Part shown: positions 5,672 to 13,330 of the stretch, piece by piece
Position numbering within the stretch: the stretch's first letter is position 1
Layout: each line of letters opens with the position of its first letter
Source of the DNA: Sporomusa sp.
GTDB lineage: Bacteria > Bacillota_C > Negativicutes > Sporomusales > Sporomusaceae
NCBI GenBank assembly: GCA_029256645.1
Contig: JAQSXM010000042.1
Span: forward strand, 1 to 13,864
Length of the DNA: 13,864 nt
Reading direction: 5' to 3'
Position numbers and translations under genes: made by a program
Notes under the pieces: model-generated
The model's input: only the letters and a program-made list of their open reading frames with translations
Told to the model about the DNA's origin: nothing
Database searches by the model: none

Positions 5672-6358
5672 ATGAAACTGCTACTAGTAGAGGATGAAAG
5701 TAGATTAGTGGACTCCTTATCTCATTTGTTAAAAAGAAATGGCTATGTGGTCGATGCGGCTCTGGATGGCCAGACAGGGATTGATATGGCCTGCACAGGG
5801 GTATATGACATTATTATCCTGGATCGAATGTTACCCTATCAGGATGGTCTTTCGGTGCTAAAAGAGTTCCGCAGTCTGGGTCACGATACCCCGGTTCTCT
5901 TTCTAACTGCAAAAGATTCTCCCGATGACCGCGCGGAAGGTTTAAATGCCGGTGCCGACGATTACCTAATCAAACCATTCTTTTCAGTTGAATTATTAGC
6001 CAGACTACAGGCCCTCTCCCGCCGCCGCGGCAAAGAATTAACGGAAAACGTCTTGGTTGCCGATGACCTGGTGCTCAACCCGATGCGTTGCCAGGTAGTA
6101 AAATCAGGCGAGATCATTCAGCTAACTTTAAAAGAATCTCAGTTGCTAGAACTCTTAATCCGCAACTACGACCGGGTAGTAACTAAAGAACAGATTATCC
6201 AAAAAGTATGGGGCTATTACTCGGAAGCAGAGTTTACAACCGTAAATTTGTATATCCATTACTTGCGCAAAAAACTCAATATTACTAATCTAAAAACAGT
6301 ATGGGGTGTCGGTTACTCGTTATATGCCAAAAATAAAACGGCGAATACGGCGAATTAG
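5672..6358 (+). CDS. OmpR/PhoB-type response regulator, intact receiver
   Basis: This 228-residue transcription regulator has a receiver domain with acidic pair ED (7-8), phosphoacceptor Asp51 in IILDRMLPYQDG, Thr79 in VLFLTAKD and Lys101 in LIKPF. A C-terminal winged helix ends LRKKLNITNLKTVWGVGYSL. All residues needed for phosphorylation-controlled DNA binding are present. It shares long identical stretches with the preceding gene, including MACTGVYDIIIL and LYIHYLRKKLNI, and has the same length. AAAAGGATG precedes ATG 5672. The 88-nt gap has a TATAAT at 5599-5604 without a good -35, so it may be cotranscribed with its neighbour. A strong terminator follows and the flagellin gene lies next. 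The partner kinase must be elsewhere; target genes are unknown, flagellin being one candidate by position only. Confidence 0.92.
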   Translation: MKLLLVEDESRLVDSLSHLLKRNGYVVDAALDGQTGIDMACTGVYDIIILDRMLPYQDGLSVLKEFRSLGHDTPVLFLTAKDSPDDRAEGLNAGADDYLIKPFFSVELLARLQALSRRRGKELTENVLVADDLVLNPMRCQVVKSGEIIQLTLKESQLLELLIRNYDRVVTKEQIIQKVWGYYSEAEFTTVNLYIHYLRKKLNITNLKTVWGVGYSLYAKNKTANTAN

Positions 6359-6398
6359 TCCGGACAGCCATGATTATAACTGCAGACACCAGTGCCCA

Positions 6399-6436
6399 GG
6401 CCACCGGCAGCCCGCCGGTGGCTGCTTATTTTTTTT
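6399..6436 (+). terminator. Rho-independent terminator after response regulator 2
   Basis: A GC-rich 9-bp stem (6400-6408 with 6414-6422) with a 5-nt loop is followed by a long T-run. It separates the regulator unit from flagellin. Confidence 0.85.
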
Positions 6437-6527
6437 ACCTGACAGCTGTATTTTTATTTTCTAATATTTTTTTAATATATTAATAAACATTCACTAAATA
6501 ATTAGGGGCGATTAAATTAGCAGAACA

Positions 6528-6580
6528 AGCATGGAAGGAGTGAAACACTGCTTTACCGTTGCTAAAACGGCACGGATGCT
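6528..6580 (+). promoter_or_regulatory. Structured flagellin leader (possible three-way junction with GGA sites)
   Basis: The leader can fold as AGCAT (6528-6532) with ATGCT (6576-6580), enclosing an AGTG-AAA-CACT hairpin (6539-6549) and a CCGTT-GCTAA-AACGG hairpin (6556-6570). GGAAGGA (6533-6539), GGATG (6574-6578) and the AGGAGGA ribosome site (6598-6604) supply several GGA motifs of the kind CsrA binds in other flagellin leaders. Folding and binding are inferred. Confidence 0.5.
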
Positions 6581-6610
6581 AAACATTTAAAATTCAAGGA
6601 GGAATTTATT

Positions 6611-8407
6611 ATGGGAATGGTTATCAACACTAATCTGTCGGCTCTGAATACTTACAACCAGTTAAACAAAAACAACGGTCTCATGAACTCGTCGCTGGAG
6701 AAACTGTCCTCCGGTTACCGCATTAACAGTGCGGCCGACGATGCCGCCGGCCTGGCCATCTCGGAAAAAATGCGCGGCCAGATCCGGGGTCTCGATCAGG
6801 CCAGTGCCAATGCGCAGGATGCTATCTCCTTAGTGCAGACAGCAGAAGGCGCCCTGGACGAATCCACCAGCATCCTGCAGCGGATGCGCGAGCTGGCGGT
6901 CCAGGCTTCCACCGACACCCTGACTGACGATGACCGCACGGCCGTGCAGGATGAAATGACCCAGTTAACGTCAGAACTGAACCGGATTGGCAATACGACT
7001 GAATTTAATACCAAGAACCTGCTAAAGGGTGACGGCCAGACAAATCTGACAGCCACAGGCTTGGTCAATACAGGTACTGCTACCACAGGTGGCAGTGTAA
7101 CAACAGTTGAGGCAACCCAAACTATTGACAATCTTACAATAGCAACGGCCGCAACTGGTCAATCCTCCATTACTGCCACAGTAAACGGCGAAGCCTTAAC
7201 GGTGAATTTCGTTTATGATGCTTCCCTAACTGATGCAGCAACTGTTGATTCTTCAACAGCCACTGAAAATTCCATTACTATAAAATATAATGCCAGTACC
7301 GCTGATCTTGATGTGGGTGCTACTGTCGCTAGTGCATTAACAGATGTAATCGCGAAAAATTCATCGTTGGCCGATGACTGGATCATGACTTCAACTACAG
7401 ATAGTGCTACAATTACAGCTGCCACCGGCTCATCAGCTGCCGGTGCCAAGGGTTATTTGGCAGATCTCTCAGTTGATGATACTGGCGCTCTCTTTGCCAC
7501 TGATCCCACAGTTACTTCAACTGCAAACATTGGTACAACAACAGAAGTAAAATCGACGGTAAGCATTGATCTTTCCGCCATTGCTTCAGCAGCAGATGCT
7601 CAGACTTTGCTGGGCAAAGGTCTAACCATTAACGGTACGCAGATTGAATTTTATGACGCTGATGCCGGTGCCTATACCGGTGATGCGGTCGGTATCAATA
7701 TCAGCAGTCTGGTTGATACTGGTGCAACAGTCTCGGGTGCAGCCCTTGCTGATGCAATTGTTGAACAGACAGCCGGTAAGCTAGACGGTGTTACCCTTGC
7801 CACTAATACTGCCACAAACTCTTTGACCGTCACCGCAACTGCCACGGGGGCCGAAGGCAATGGTATTGCCGTCAAAGACGGCGGCGTGCAGGAAGCCTTC
7901 GAAGCCACCTTCCAGATCGGGGCCAACACCGGCCAAACTATGTCCCTCAGCATTAACGACATGCGTTCCCAGGCCCTGCTGGTGTCTTCGACAACCGCCA
8001 GCGGCACCGTTACGGTCAAGGACAATGACGGGAATGATGTAACCGCTACCTATAAAGCCGTATCGGAAGTAACTGACGGGACCTCGGACACCAATACCGA
8101 GTATGCCTTGGATGTCTCCACTGCCGATAATGCAACTGCAGCCATCAGCGTTATTGATGCCGCTACCAGCGCCGTATCCTCAGAGCGTTCTAAGCTGGGG
8201 GCTGTACAGAACCGCCTGGAGCACACCATCAATAACCTGACGACCTCCAGCGAAAACCTGACTTCGGCCGAATCCCGCATCCGTGATGTGGATATGGCCT
8301 CCGAGATGGCTGAATATACCAAGCTGAGCACCCTCAACCAGGCCGCCACCGCCATGCTGGCTCAGGCCAACCAGCTGCCCCAGCAGGTATTAACGCTCCT
8401 GCAATAA
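6611..8407 (+). CDS. hag: Flagellin, long variant (598 aa)
   Basis: This is the filament subunit, exported by the flagellar type III apparatus and polymerised outside the cell. The D0/D1 N-terminus is canonical: MGMVINTNLSALNTYNQL, then KLSSGYRINSAADDAAGLAI. The C-terminus has SRIRDVDMASEMAEYT (from residue 555) and ends NQLPQQVLTLLQ. Between about residues 140 and 415 lies a Thr/Ala/Ser-rich surface domain that makes it clearly longer than simple flagellins of about 270-300 residues, and a smaller insertion follows SINDMRSQALLVS. The start is supported by AAGGAGGA upstream of ATG 6611. The DNA for the central part is AT-richer than the ends (counted: 38/60 GC at 6721-6780, 23/60 at 7261-7320, 24/60 at 7501-7560, 35/60 at 7921-7980). 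The gene is convergent with the hook-filament junction operon. Confidence 0.97.
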   Translation: MGMVINTNLSALNTYNQLNKNNGLMNSSLEKLSSGYRINSAADDAAGLAISEKMRGQIRGLDQASANAQDAISLVQTAEGALDESTSILQRMRELAVQASTDTLTDDDRTAVQDEMTQLTSELNRIGNTTEFNTKNLLKGDGQTNLTATGLVNTGTATTGGSVTTVEATQTIDNLTIATAATGQSSITATVNGEALTVNFVYDASLTDAATVDSSTATENSITIKYNASTADLDVGATVASALTDVIAKNSSLADDWIMTSTTDSATITAATGSSAAGAKGYLADLSVDDTGALFATDPTVTSTANIGTTTEVKSTVSIDLSAIASAADAQTLLGKGLTINGTQIEFYDADAGAYTGDAVGINISSLVDTGATVSGAALADAIVEQTAGKLDGVTLATNTATNSLTVTATATGAEGNGIAVKDGGVQEAFEATFQIGANTGQTMSLSINDMRSQALLVSSTTASGTVTVKDNDGNDVTATYKAVSEVTDGTSDTNTEYALDVSTADNATAAISVIDAATSAVSSERSKLGAVQNRLEHTINNLTTSSENLTSAESRIRDVDMASEMAEYTKLSTLNQAATAMLAQANQLPQQVLTLLQ

Positions 8408-8418
8408 ACTGGATTTAA

Positions 8419-8455
8419 AAAACCTCCCCCTTCCGCAAGGAAGCGGGGAGGTTTT
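8419..8455 (+). terminator. Rho-independent terminator of the flagellin gene
   Basis: A long stem combines AAAACCTCCCC / GGGGAGGTTTT with an inner CTTCC-GCAA-GGAAG hairpin and one bulged C. It starts 11 nt after the flagellin stop and has a T-rich end, as expected for a highly expressed gene. Confidence 0.9.
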
Positions 8456-8491
8456 CGCCTGCCCAGGTATCAAATTTTTATAATCCTGGCG

Positions 8492-8529
8492 AAAAAAGGC
8501 TTGCGCCGAAGTTTTGGCGCAAGCCTTTT
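8492..8529 (-). terminator. Terminator of the flgK-fliD operon (bidirectional)
   Basis: A perfect 14-bp stem (8494-8507 with 8516-8529) and an 8-nt loop are followed on the minus strand by six T residues. It lies 30 nt past the last gene of the minus-strand operon and backs up the flagellin terminator on the other strand. Confidence 0.85.
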
Positions 8530-8559
8530 GCTTTTATCAGCAAGAGTTAATTTTTTCAT

Positions 8560-8973
8560 TCAGCCTTTGACACTAAAATTGGCTCCTGCCGCCATGACGG
8601 TCCATTGCTGAAGATAACGGCCTTTAGCCTGGCGCAGTACCTTAATGTTGCTGAGCTCAGCCGCAATCTGCCTATGCTCAACCAAAGCTTCCCTCAGCAC
8701 CTGATCACAGGCATTCAGGGCCGCCTTTTGCGCCTGATCAATAGCAGTAGCCATTGCCTGCAGCTCAGTTGTGTATTGGCAATGGCCGCCTTGCAGCCTG
8801 CCGCTGACAGTAACAAGTTCATCAATCAAAGATGCCCGCTCCCGGAGCAGACGGTTCAGCCCCCTTAGCTCCCGCCGGCGAACAAACCGGCTTTGGGTTT
8901 CCGTATTGGTATTAAGCTTCTTAATAATTGCCAGTTTCCTGTTTAACAGCTCTTTAATATCCTGGTAAAGCAT
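8560..8973 (-). CDS. Probable flagellar export chaperone, FlgN/FliT-like
   Basis: This 137-residue protein is mostly alpha-helical and charged, with heptad-like Leu spacing from LLNRKLAIIKKLN through LRGLNRLLRERASLIDELV and a second helix around QAQKAALNACDQVLREALV. That is the pattern of FlgN and FliT chaperones, which bind hook-associated proteins FlgK/FlgL or FliD before export. It is directly downstream of fliD, with AGGAGG at 8984-8989 and only 17 nt between genes, the place usually held by fliS or fliT. The C-terminus (RYLQQWTVMAAGANFSVKG) is shorter on helix. The assignment rests on size, helix pattern and position; sequence similarity is too weak to choose between FlgN and FliT. Confidence 0.6.
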   Translation of the reverse strand: MLYQDIKELLNRKLAIIKKLNTNTETQSRFVRRRELRGLNRLLRERASLIDELVTVSGRLQGGHCQYTTELQAMATAIDQAQKAALNACDQVLREALVEHRQIAAELSNIKVLRQAKGRYLQQWTVMAAGANFSVKG

Positions 8974-8990
8974 CCGCTGATCGCCTCCTG

Positions 8991-10889
8991 TTAGGACGAG
9001 AGATAGGAAGACAGCGCTGACAGCTGGGCATTCATGGTGCTGATATAGGTCTCCAGTGTGGTATATTGCTCATAGAGCTGATCTTCCTTATCATCAAGTC
9101 TGTCTTCTTCTTTGCTAATCCGCTTCTGCACCGCCTCCAGCTGTTCGGTAAGCACATTGTCTGTACTTGAGGAATCGTTCTCCATACCGGCTTTTTCCAG
9201 CAGCAGGCCTTTATTGCCACGGCTGTCGCTGATTGTGGATATATTATCCTGGAGAATATCATAGATGCGGTAGGCAATCCCCTCTTCACCGGCACGGACG
9301 GCCCGGGCACTGGCATTGAGCTTACGCACCGAGGTCGTGCCGGGATAGCTGGTGGAGGTCTGCGTGAACAAGGCCATAACACTCTCCGGGTCACTCTGAA
9401 TAGCGGTTTTTAGTGTGTCCTCATCAACATACAGTTTGCCTTTTTCATCATAGGTGCCTGTGGTAATGCCAATACCGGAGATGCTGGTGGAAAGCCCGGC
9501 AACAGAGTTAATAATAGCGTTGCGCATATTGCTTAAAAAACTGCGCAGGGTGGTGTCCCCGGACAGTAAGCCTACCTTGGCCTTGTCTTCCCAGCTTGCT
9601 ATCTCATCCTCGGACATTTCCGCCTTTTCATCCTCTGTCAGCGGCGGATAATCAGAATCATAGGTCTCCGACAGCAGGCTGTTCAATGAACTGATCAATT
9701 CATTATAGGCGTCAACAAAACCGGTAATGTTATCGTAAACCGTATCAACGTCCTGTGTCACATTGACAGTGGCGGTCTCCGTCGTTACCTCGTTCAGGCT
9801 ATAGGTAATACCGTCAACAGTAACCGTATTTGAACTGCGGGTCAGGCTGACACCATCCACCGTCAGCTTGGCATCCACGCCGGCCACCGTTTCCTGGCCC
9901 AAAGCGGCCGTGAGAAAGCTGCTGCCGGTCTCGGTCACCGCCAGGGTGTTGCCAGCCCCGGTTTTATCCGCTGTCAGCACCAGTTGATCGGCAAGTTCGT
10001 CATATTTCAGGGTAACACCGGCATCACTGTTATTGATTTCTGTCATTAACTCCTCCAGCGTCATATCCTGATCAAAAGTAAAACTAACCCCATTAATGGC
10101 CAAGGCGACCTGGCCGTCACTGTCAAATTCAAAACTGGCGGTCATAGTAGCGGCCAGTTCGGCCAGTGTGCTGCCGGTATCAATCCGGTTTGCCGCCCCG
10201 CTGGTCAGCCCCAGGGCGCTTAAAGCACTGTCGCTGGCTGCATCGCTGACAGCGATGGACTGAACACCACTGCTGTCGGCGGCAGCAAGGGTAATAAGGC
10301 CGTCAGCGTCAGCCTCGACGGTCACCTTGCCGGTGCCGACAGTTGTGTTGATAGCTGCCTGCAGCCCGTCAGCATCAGTTACCGCTGCGTCCAAGGTAAT
10401 AGTGTACTCTGTACCGTCAACAGTCATAACAAAGCTTTTCCCGGCCGCTGCCGTATAATCGGCGGCCGTTGTCCCCTCAATGTCTTTTGACAGTCTGCCG
10501 CTGGTCTGCTTGGTCGCCGCCGTAGCCAGCTGGCTGACAGTTACCGTGTGCGAGCCGGCAGCCGCGCTAGTGCTGTAAGCAGCAGTAACAGCACTGCTGC
10601 TGCTGGTAACGGCAAAGGCCTGAAATGTACTCTTACTCATAATACTGCTGGCTGAGGTGACATTAAAATAGGTATTGGAAAAAGTCTGAATATCGCTGAT
10701 TACATCCTGGTAGGCTTCCTGCTTCCACTCCAGTAGCTGTGCCTGCTGATTAAGCCTGTTGAGTTTTGTTTTTTCAGCCGACATAAGCTGTTCAACAATG
10801 GAATCCACGTCAATACCAGATGACAGCCCGGTAAGCCGGGTTGTACCGTTGACTGTGGTTGTCGTAACTGTCCCGCTGGAACTGGACAT
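8991..10889 (-). CDS. fliD: Flagellar filament cap protein FliD (HAP2)
   Basis: FliD forms the cap at the filament tip and guides flagellin folding. The N-terminal domain shows the family signature RLTGLSSGIDVDSIVEQLM (residues 17-35), followed by KLNRLNQQAQLLEWKQEAY. The middle holds Ala/Thr/Asp-rich beta segments of the Flagellin_IN type. The C-terminal part includes GFVDAYNELISSLN, LRSFLSNMRNAI and a final coiled coil of Glu/Lys/Gln residues ending QLSALSSYLSS. At 632 residues it is longer than the roughly 470-500 common in short FliD proteins, mainly because of the middle. A GGGGGGAAGG ribosome site precedes ATG 10889. It lies 29 nt after flgL and 17 nt before the chaperone gene in the same operon. 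Confidence 0.95.
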   Translation of the reverse strand: MSSSSGTVTTTTVNGTTRLTGLSSGIDVDSIVEQLMSAEKTKLNRLNQQAQLLEWKQEAYQDVISDIQTFSNTYFNVTSASSIMSKSTFQAFAVTSSSSAVTAAYSTSAAAGSHTVTVSQLATAATKQTSGRLSKDIEGTTAADYTAAAGKSFVMTVDGTEYTITLDAAVTDADGLQAAINTTVGTGKVTVEADADGLITLAAADSSGVQSIAVSDAASDSALSALGLTSGAANRIDTGSTLAELAATMTASFEFDSDGQVALAINGVSFTFDQDMTLEELMTEINNSDAGVTLKYDELADQLVLTADKTGAGNTLAVTETGSSFLTAALGQETVAGVDAKLTVDGVSLTRSSNTVTVDGITYSLNEVTTETATVNVTQDVDTVYDNITGFVDAYNELISSLNSLLSETYDSDYPPLTEDEKAEMSEDEIASWEDKAKVGLLSGDTTLRSFLSNMRNAIINSVAGLSTSISGIGITTGTYDEKGKLYVDEDTLKTAIQSDPESVMALFTQTSTSYPGTTSVRKLNASARAVRAGEEGIAYRIYDILQDNISTISDSRGNKGLLLEKAGMENDSSSTDNVLTEQLEAVQKRISKEEDRLDDKEDQLYEQYTTLETYISTMNAQLSALSSYLSS

Positions 10890-10918
10890 ATCCTTCCCCC
10901 CTTATTTGACTGCCGGCT

Positions 10919-11842
10919 CTACGCCAGATAGTCCAGCAGTGATTTATTCATTACCTTGACGCCGACCGACAAGGAGGCTTCATATACCACCTGGGCGGTT
11001 GCCGATTCAGCACTGGCTTCAGCCACATCCACATCTTCGTTATCGCTCATCAGTTCTTTGTAGGTTGTATAGTCATTGCTAAGCCTGTCCTCAACCATAC
11101 TTACATAATTCATACGGGCCCCCAGATCCGCCTGGGCGGCCAGAATTGTGTCGGAGTTGGTCTCAATATCATCCAGGCAGCCTGTTAACACATCACTGTC
11201 ACCACTATCAAGCCCGTCCATAATCTTGGCAAAGGTAGCGAACAGGTTGCCGTCGCCGGTACCGGTTACATCCTGCCCTTCCACATTAATGGTAATATTG
11301 GTGCCGTAACCGATGTTGGACTGGATAGCCTGCTCTGCGCCGCTATCCGTAAAGTCACTGACAAGCTGCCCTTTAAACAGCACGTTGCCGTCACTATCGA
11401 GTGAATAGGGGGCCTCATCGGTGGCATAACCGCCAAAAACATAACGTCCGCCATAAGTTGTATTCAGCGCGTCAATAGCCGACTGCTGCAGTTGGGTTAC
11501 CTCTTCCTTGATTGCCGACAGGTTTTCACTGCTAAGCGTCCCCGTCGAAGAAGCCTTAACCACTAACTCCTTCAATTGCTGCGTAATATCACTCAGATCA
11601 CTCATAGCGTCGTCAGTCACTTTCTGCCAGGAGGTGACATTATTCACATTTCTCTGGTACTGCTCAACCCTGGCAACATAACTGCGATAGCGGATGGCCC
11701 GCGACGCCACCACCGGGTCGTCGGACGGCTGCTGGATCTTGGATTCTGTCGATACCTGCGCCTGGGCCTTACTCAGTCGCTCCATATTCTTATTAATATT
11801 CCGGACCGAGGCGGCTGTCATCATACTGTTGGTAATACGCAC
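10919..11842 (-). CDS. flgL: Hook-filament junction protein FlgL (HAP3)
   Basis: FlgL joins hook and filament together with FlgK. The N-terminus reads (V)RITNSMMTAASVRNINKNME, the classical FlgL/flagellin D0 start, followed by IQQPSDDPVVASRAIRYRS. The C-terminus has AEASAESATAQVVYEASLSV and ends MNKSLLDYLA. I place the start at GTG 11842 (307 aa) because GGGAGGGGA lies just upstream and the family normally starts at Met-Arg-Ile-Thr; an ATG 72 nt earlier lies inside flgK and adds non-family residues. The GTG start may lower expression relative to its neighbours. The gap to flgK2 is 23 nt. A single cysteine (in LTGCLDDIE) is unusual for an exported flagellar subunit. Confidence 0.93.
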   Translation of the reverse strand: MRITNSMMTAASVRNINKNMERLSKAQAQVSTESKIQQPSDDPVVASRAIRYRSYVARVEQYQRNVNNVTSWQKVTDDAMSDLSDITQQLKELVVKASSTGTLSSENLSAIKEEVTQLQQSAIDALNTTYGGRYVFGGYATDEAPYSLDSDGNVLFKGQLVSDFTDSGAEQAIQSNIGYGTNITINVEGQDVTGTGDGNLFATFAKIMDGLDSGDSDVLTGCLDDIETNSDTILAAQADLGARMNYVSMVEDRLSNDYTTYKELMSDNEDVDVAEASAESATAQVVYEASLSVGVKVMNKSLLDYLA

Positions 11843-11865
11843 AATATCCCCTCCCTGTCTCCCTG

Positions 11866-13314
11866 TTAATCGGTATTGACCATATTGATAGTTGTTTGAT
11901 AGATATCCTGCCACACACTGATCATCTGGGCTGAGGCGTTATAGGCCGCCTCATATTTAGTCAGATTGGCTGTCTCCTCGTTGATGGAAACACCTGACAC
12001 CGACTGGCGGCGGGTATCAATATTAGTAACAAAAGAGCTCTGTTTACTGGTCATTGTCTGGGCGTGCTCGCTGGCTGTTCCCAGTGTCGAAACAATGGAA
12101 TTAATAAAATCTCCGGCAGTACTGTTGCCAAACAGCTTGGATTCTTCACACAATTCGATCAAGGCATTCATATTTTCATTATTATCCGTACCACCGTCGG
12201 CCGAGGAAGCAGCCGCTATTTTATCAGTATCCGCAAGTACCGCCGCCGATACTGAGATGTTCGCGGCCGTAATCTCGGTCGTCGAATCGCTGGCAGCAAA
12301 GAAATCAATACCGGTCGAACCGTCCAGGCCATAGCCGCTGCTATGGACAGTGTTGAAGGCCGCCGCAAAGGTACTGGCAAATTGATCCAGGAGATTACTG
12401 TAGTAAGTAATCCCTTTATATTGGGAACCGGTACCGTCACCATCCCTTAAATCAAAATACGCCTTTAGCTGGCCTCCTTCAGCTTCGAAACCGGCACCGG
12501 TATCCTGCCACCGGATACTATACATGCCGTCTGCATTCTCATAGCATTCCAGTTGCTTGGCCTGATCATTACTGACCAGCGTCTCACCGCTTATAGAAAC
12601 AGAAAGCTTGACATCGTCCGCACCATTCGGCAGTTGACCAACAATAGTTTCCGTAACCTCAACATCGGCTAAACTGGATAACTGGTCAATAAGCAAAGCA
12701 CGCTGATCCTCCAGTTCATTTGTCGAAGAACCGGCGGCTGTGGCTATGCGGATTTTCCCATTTAGCTCGGCGATTTGAGTGGCATAAGCATTTATCTGAC
12801 TGACTGCCGTCTGCACCTCGGAATTGCTGTCTTCCTTAAGTTGAGTTAACTGGGCTGATACGGTATTCAGATATTCGCAGACAGCCACCCCGGCCTCTTT
12901 CATCGCTACCCGGGTTGCCGAGCTGGTCGGGTCTGAGGCAAAATCCTCCATTGACGCATAGAAATCTTCCATGACCGCACTTAGCGAATCATCATCAGTA
13001 TCGCCAATAACCGCTTCAACCTGACTTAACATGTCCGACTTGGTCTGCAGCTCGCCAAGCTGCCCGGTTTCCCGCCAGTATTTCTGGTCAAGCCGGAAGT
13101 TACGGATATTTGTGACCGAGGTTACCTCAGAACCAGCACCAACATAGTTGCTGTTATAGACGGCAGCAGGCCCTACGGCCTGCTGATTGACTACTTGGCG
13201 GGAATAGCCTGTAGTATTGGCATTACTCATATTATTGTTAGTAACCGCCAGCGCCGCGGCGCTTGTGAACAAACCCCGTGTGGAAATACATAACCCGGCA
13301 AATGTTGAAGCCAT
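11866..13314 (-). CDS. flgK: Hook-associated protein FlgK, second copy (FlgK2, 482 aa)
   Basis: FlgK is the first hook-filament junction protein. The N-terminus MASTFAGLCISTRGLFTSAA with NNNMSNANTTGYSRQVV matches the D0 domain 'IANANTxGYSRQ' signature. The centre has SSLADVEVTET and the LLDQFASTFAAAFNTVHSSG segment, and the C-terminus ends with NLTKYEAAYNASAQMISVWQ as in the family. A purine-rich site (GAGGGGGTAGG) precedes ATG 13314. It follows a different flgK by only 16 nt and precedes flgL by 23 nt, so two distinct FlgK proteins are made from one operon. It has cysteines in GLCIST, AVCEYLN, LECYEN and ELCEES, uncommon for exported flagellar axial proteins. It appears complete, so it is not a pseudogene. 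Confidence 0.93.
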   Translation of the reverse strand: MASTFAGLCISTRGLFTSAAALAVTNNNMSNANTTGYSRQVVNQQAVGPAAVYNSNYVGAGSEVTSVTNIRNFRLDQKYWRETGQLGELQTKSDMLSQVEAVIGDTDDDSLSAVMEDFYASMEDFASDPTSSATRVAMKEAGVAVCEYLNTVSAQLTQLKEDSNSEVQTAVSQINAYATQIAELNGKIRIATAAGSSTNELEDQRALLIDQLSSLADVEVTETIVGQLPNGADDVKLSVSISGETLVSNDQAKQLECYENADGMYSIRWQDTGAGFEAEGGQLKAYFDLRDGDGTGSQYKGITYYSNLLDQFASTFAAAFNTVHSSGYGLDGSTGIDFFAASDSTTEITAANISVSAAVLADTDKIAAASSADGGTDNNENMNALIELCEESKLFGNSTAGDFINSIVSTLGTASEHAQTMTSKQSSFVTNIDTRRQSVSGVSINEETANLTKYEAAYNASAQMISVWQDIYQTTINMVNTD

Positions 13315-13330
13315 TCACCTACCCCCTCTC

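Noticed and set aside
6484..6514. Sigma-D promoter for flagellin (GGCGATTA at 6507-6514 with TAAA at 6484-6487)
   Set aside because: The -10 matches only in part and the spacer is 19 nt instead of about 15. A start near 6520 would suit the leader, but the evidence is too weak to list as a feature.
6569..6583. Sigma-54 promoter (GGCAC motif) upstream of flagellin
   Set aside because: The required GC of the -12 element is not at the correct distance from GG.
7672..8355. Open frames on the minus strand inside the flagellin gene
   Set aside because: They arise from the repetitive Ala/Thr codon pattern of flagellin and have no start signals; not genes.
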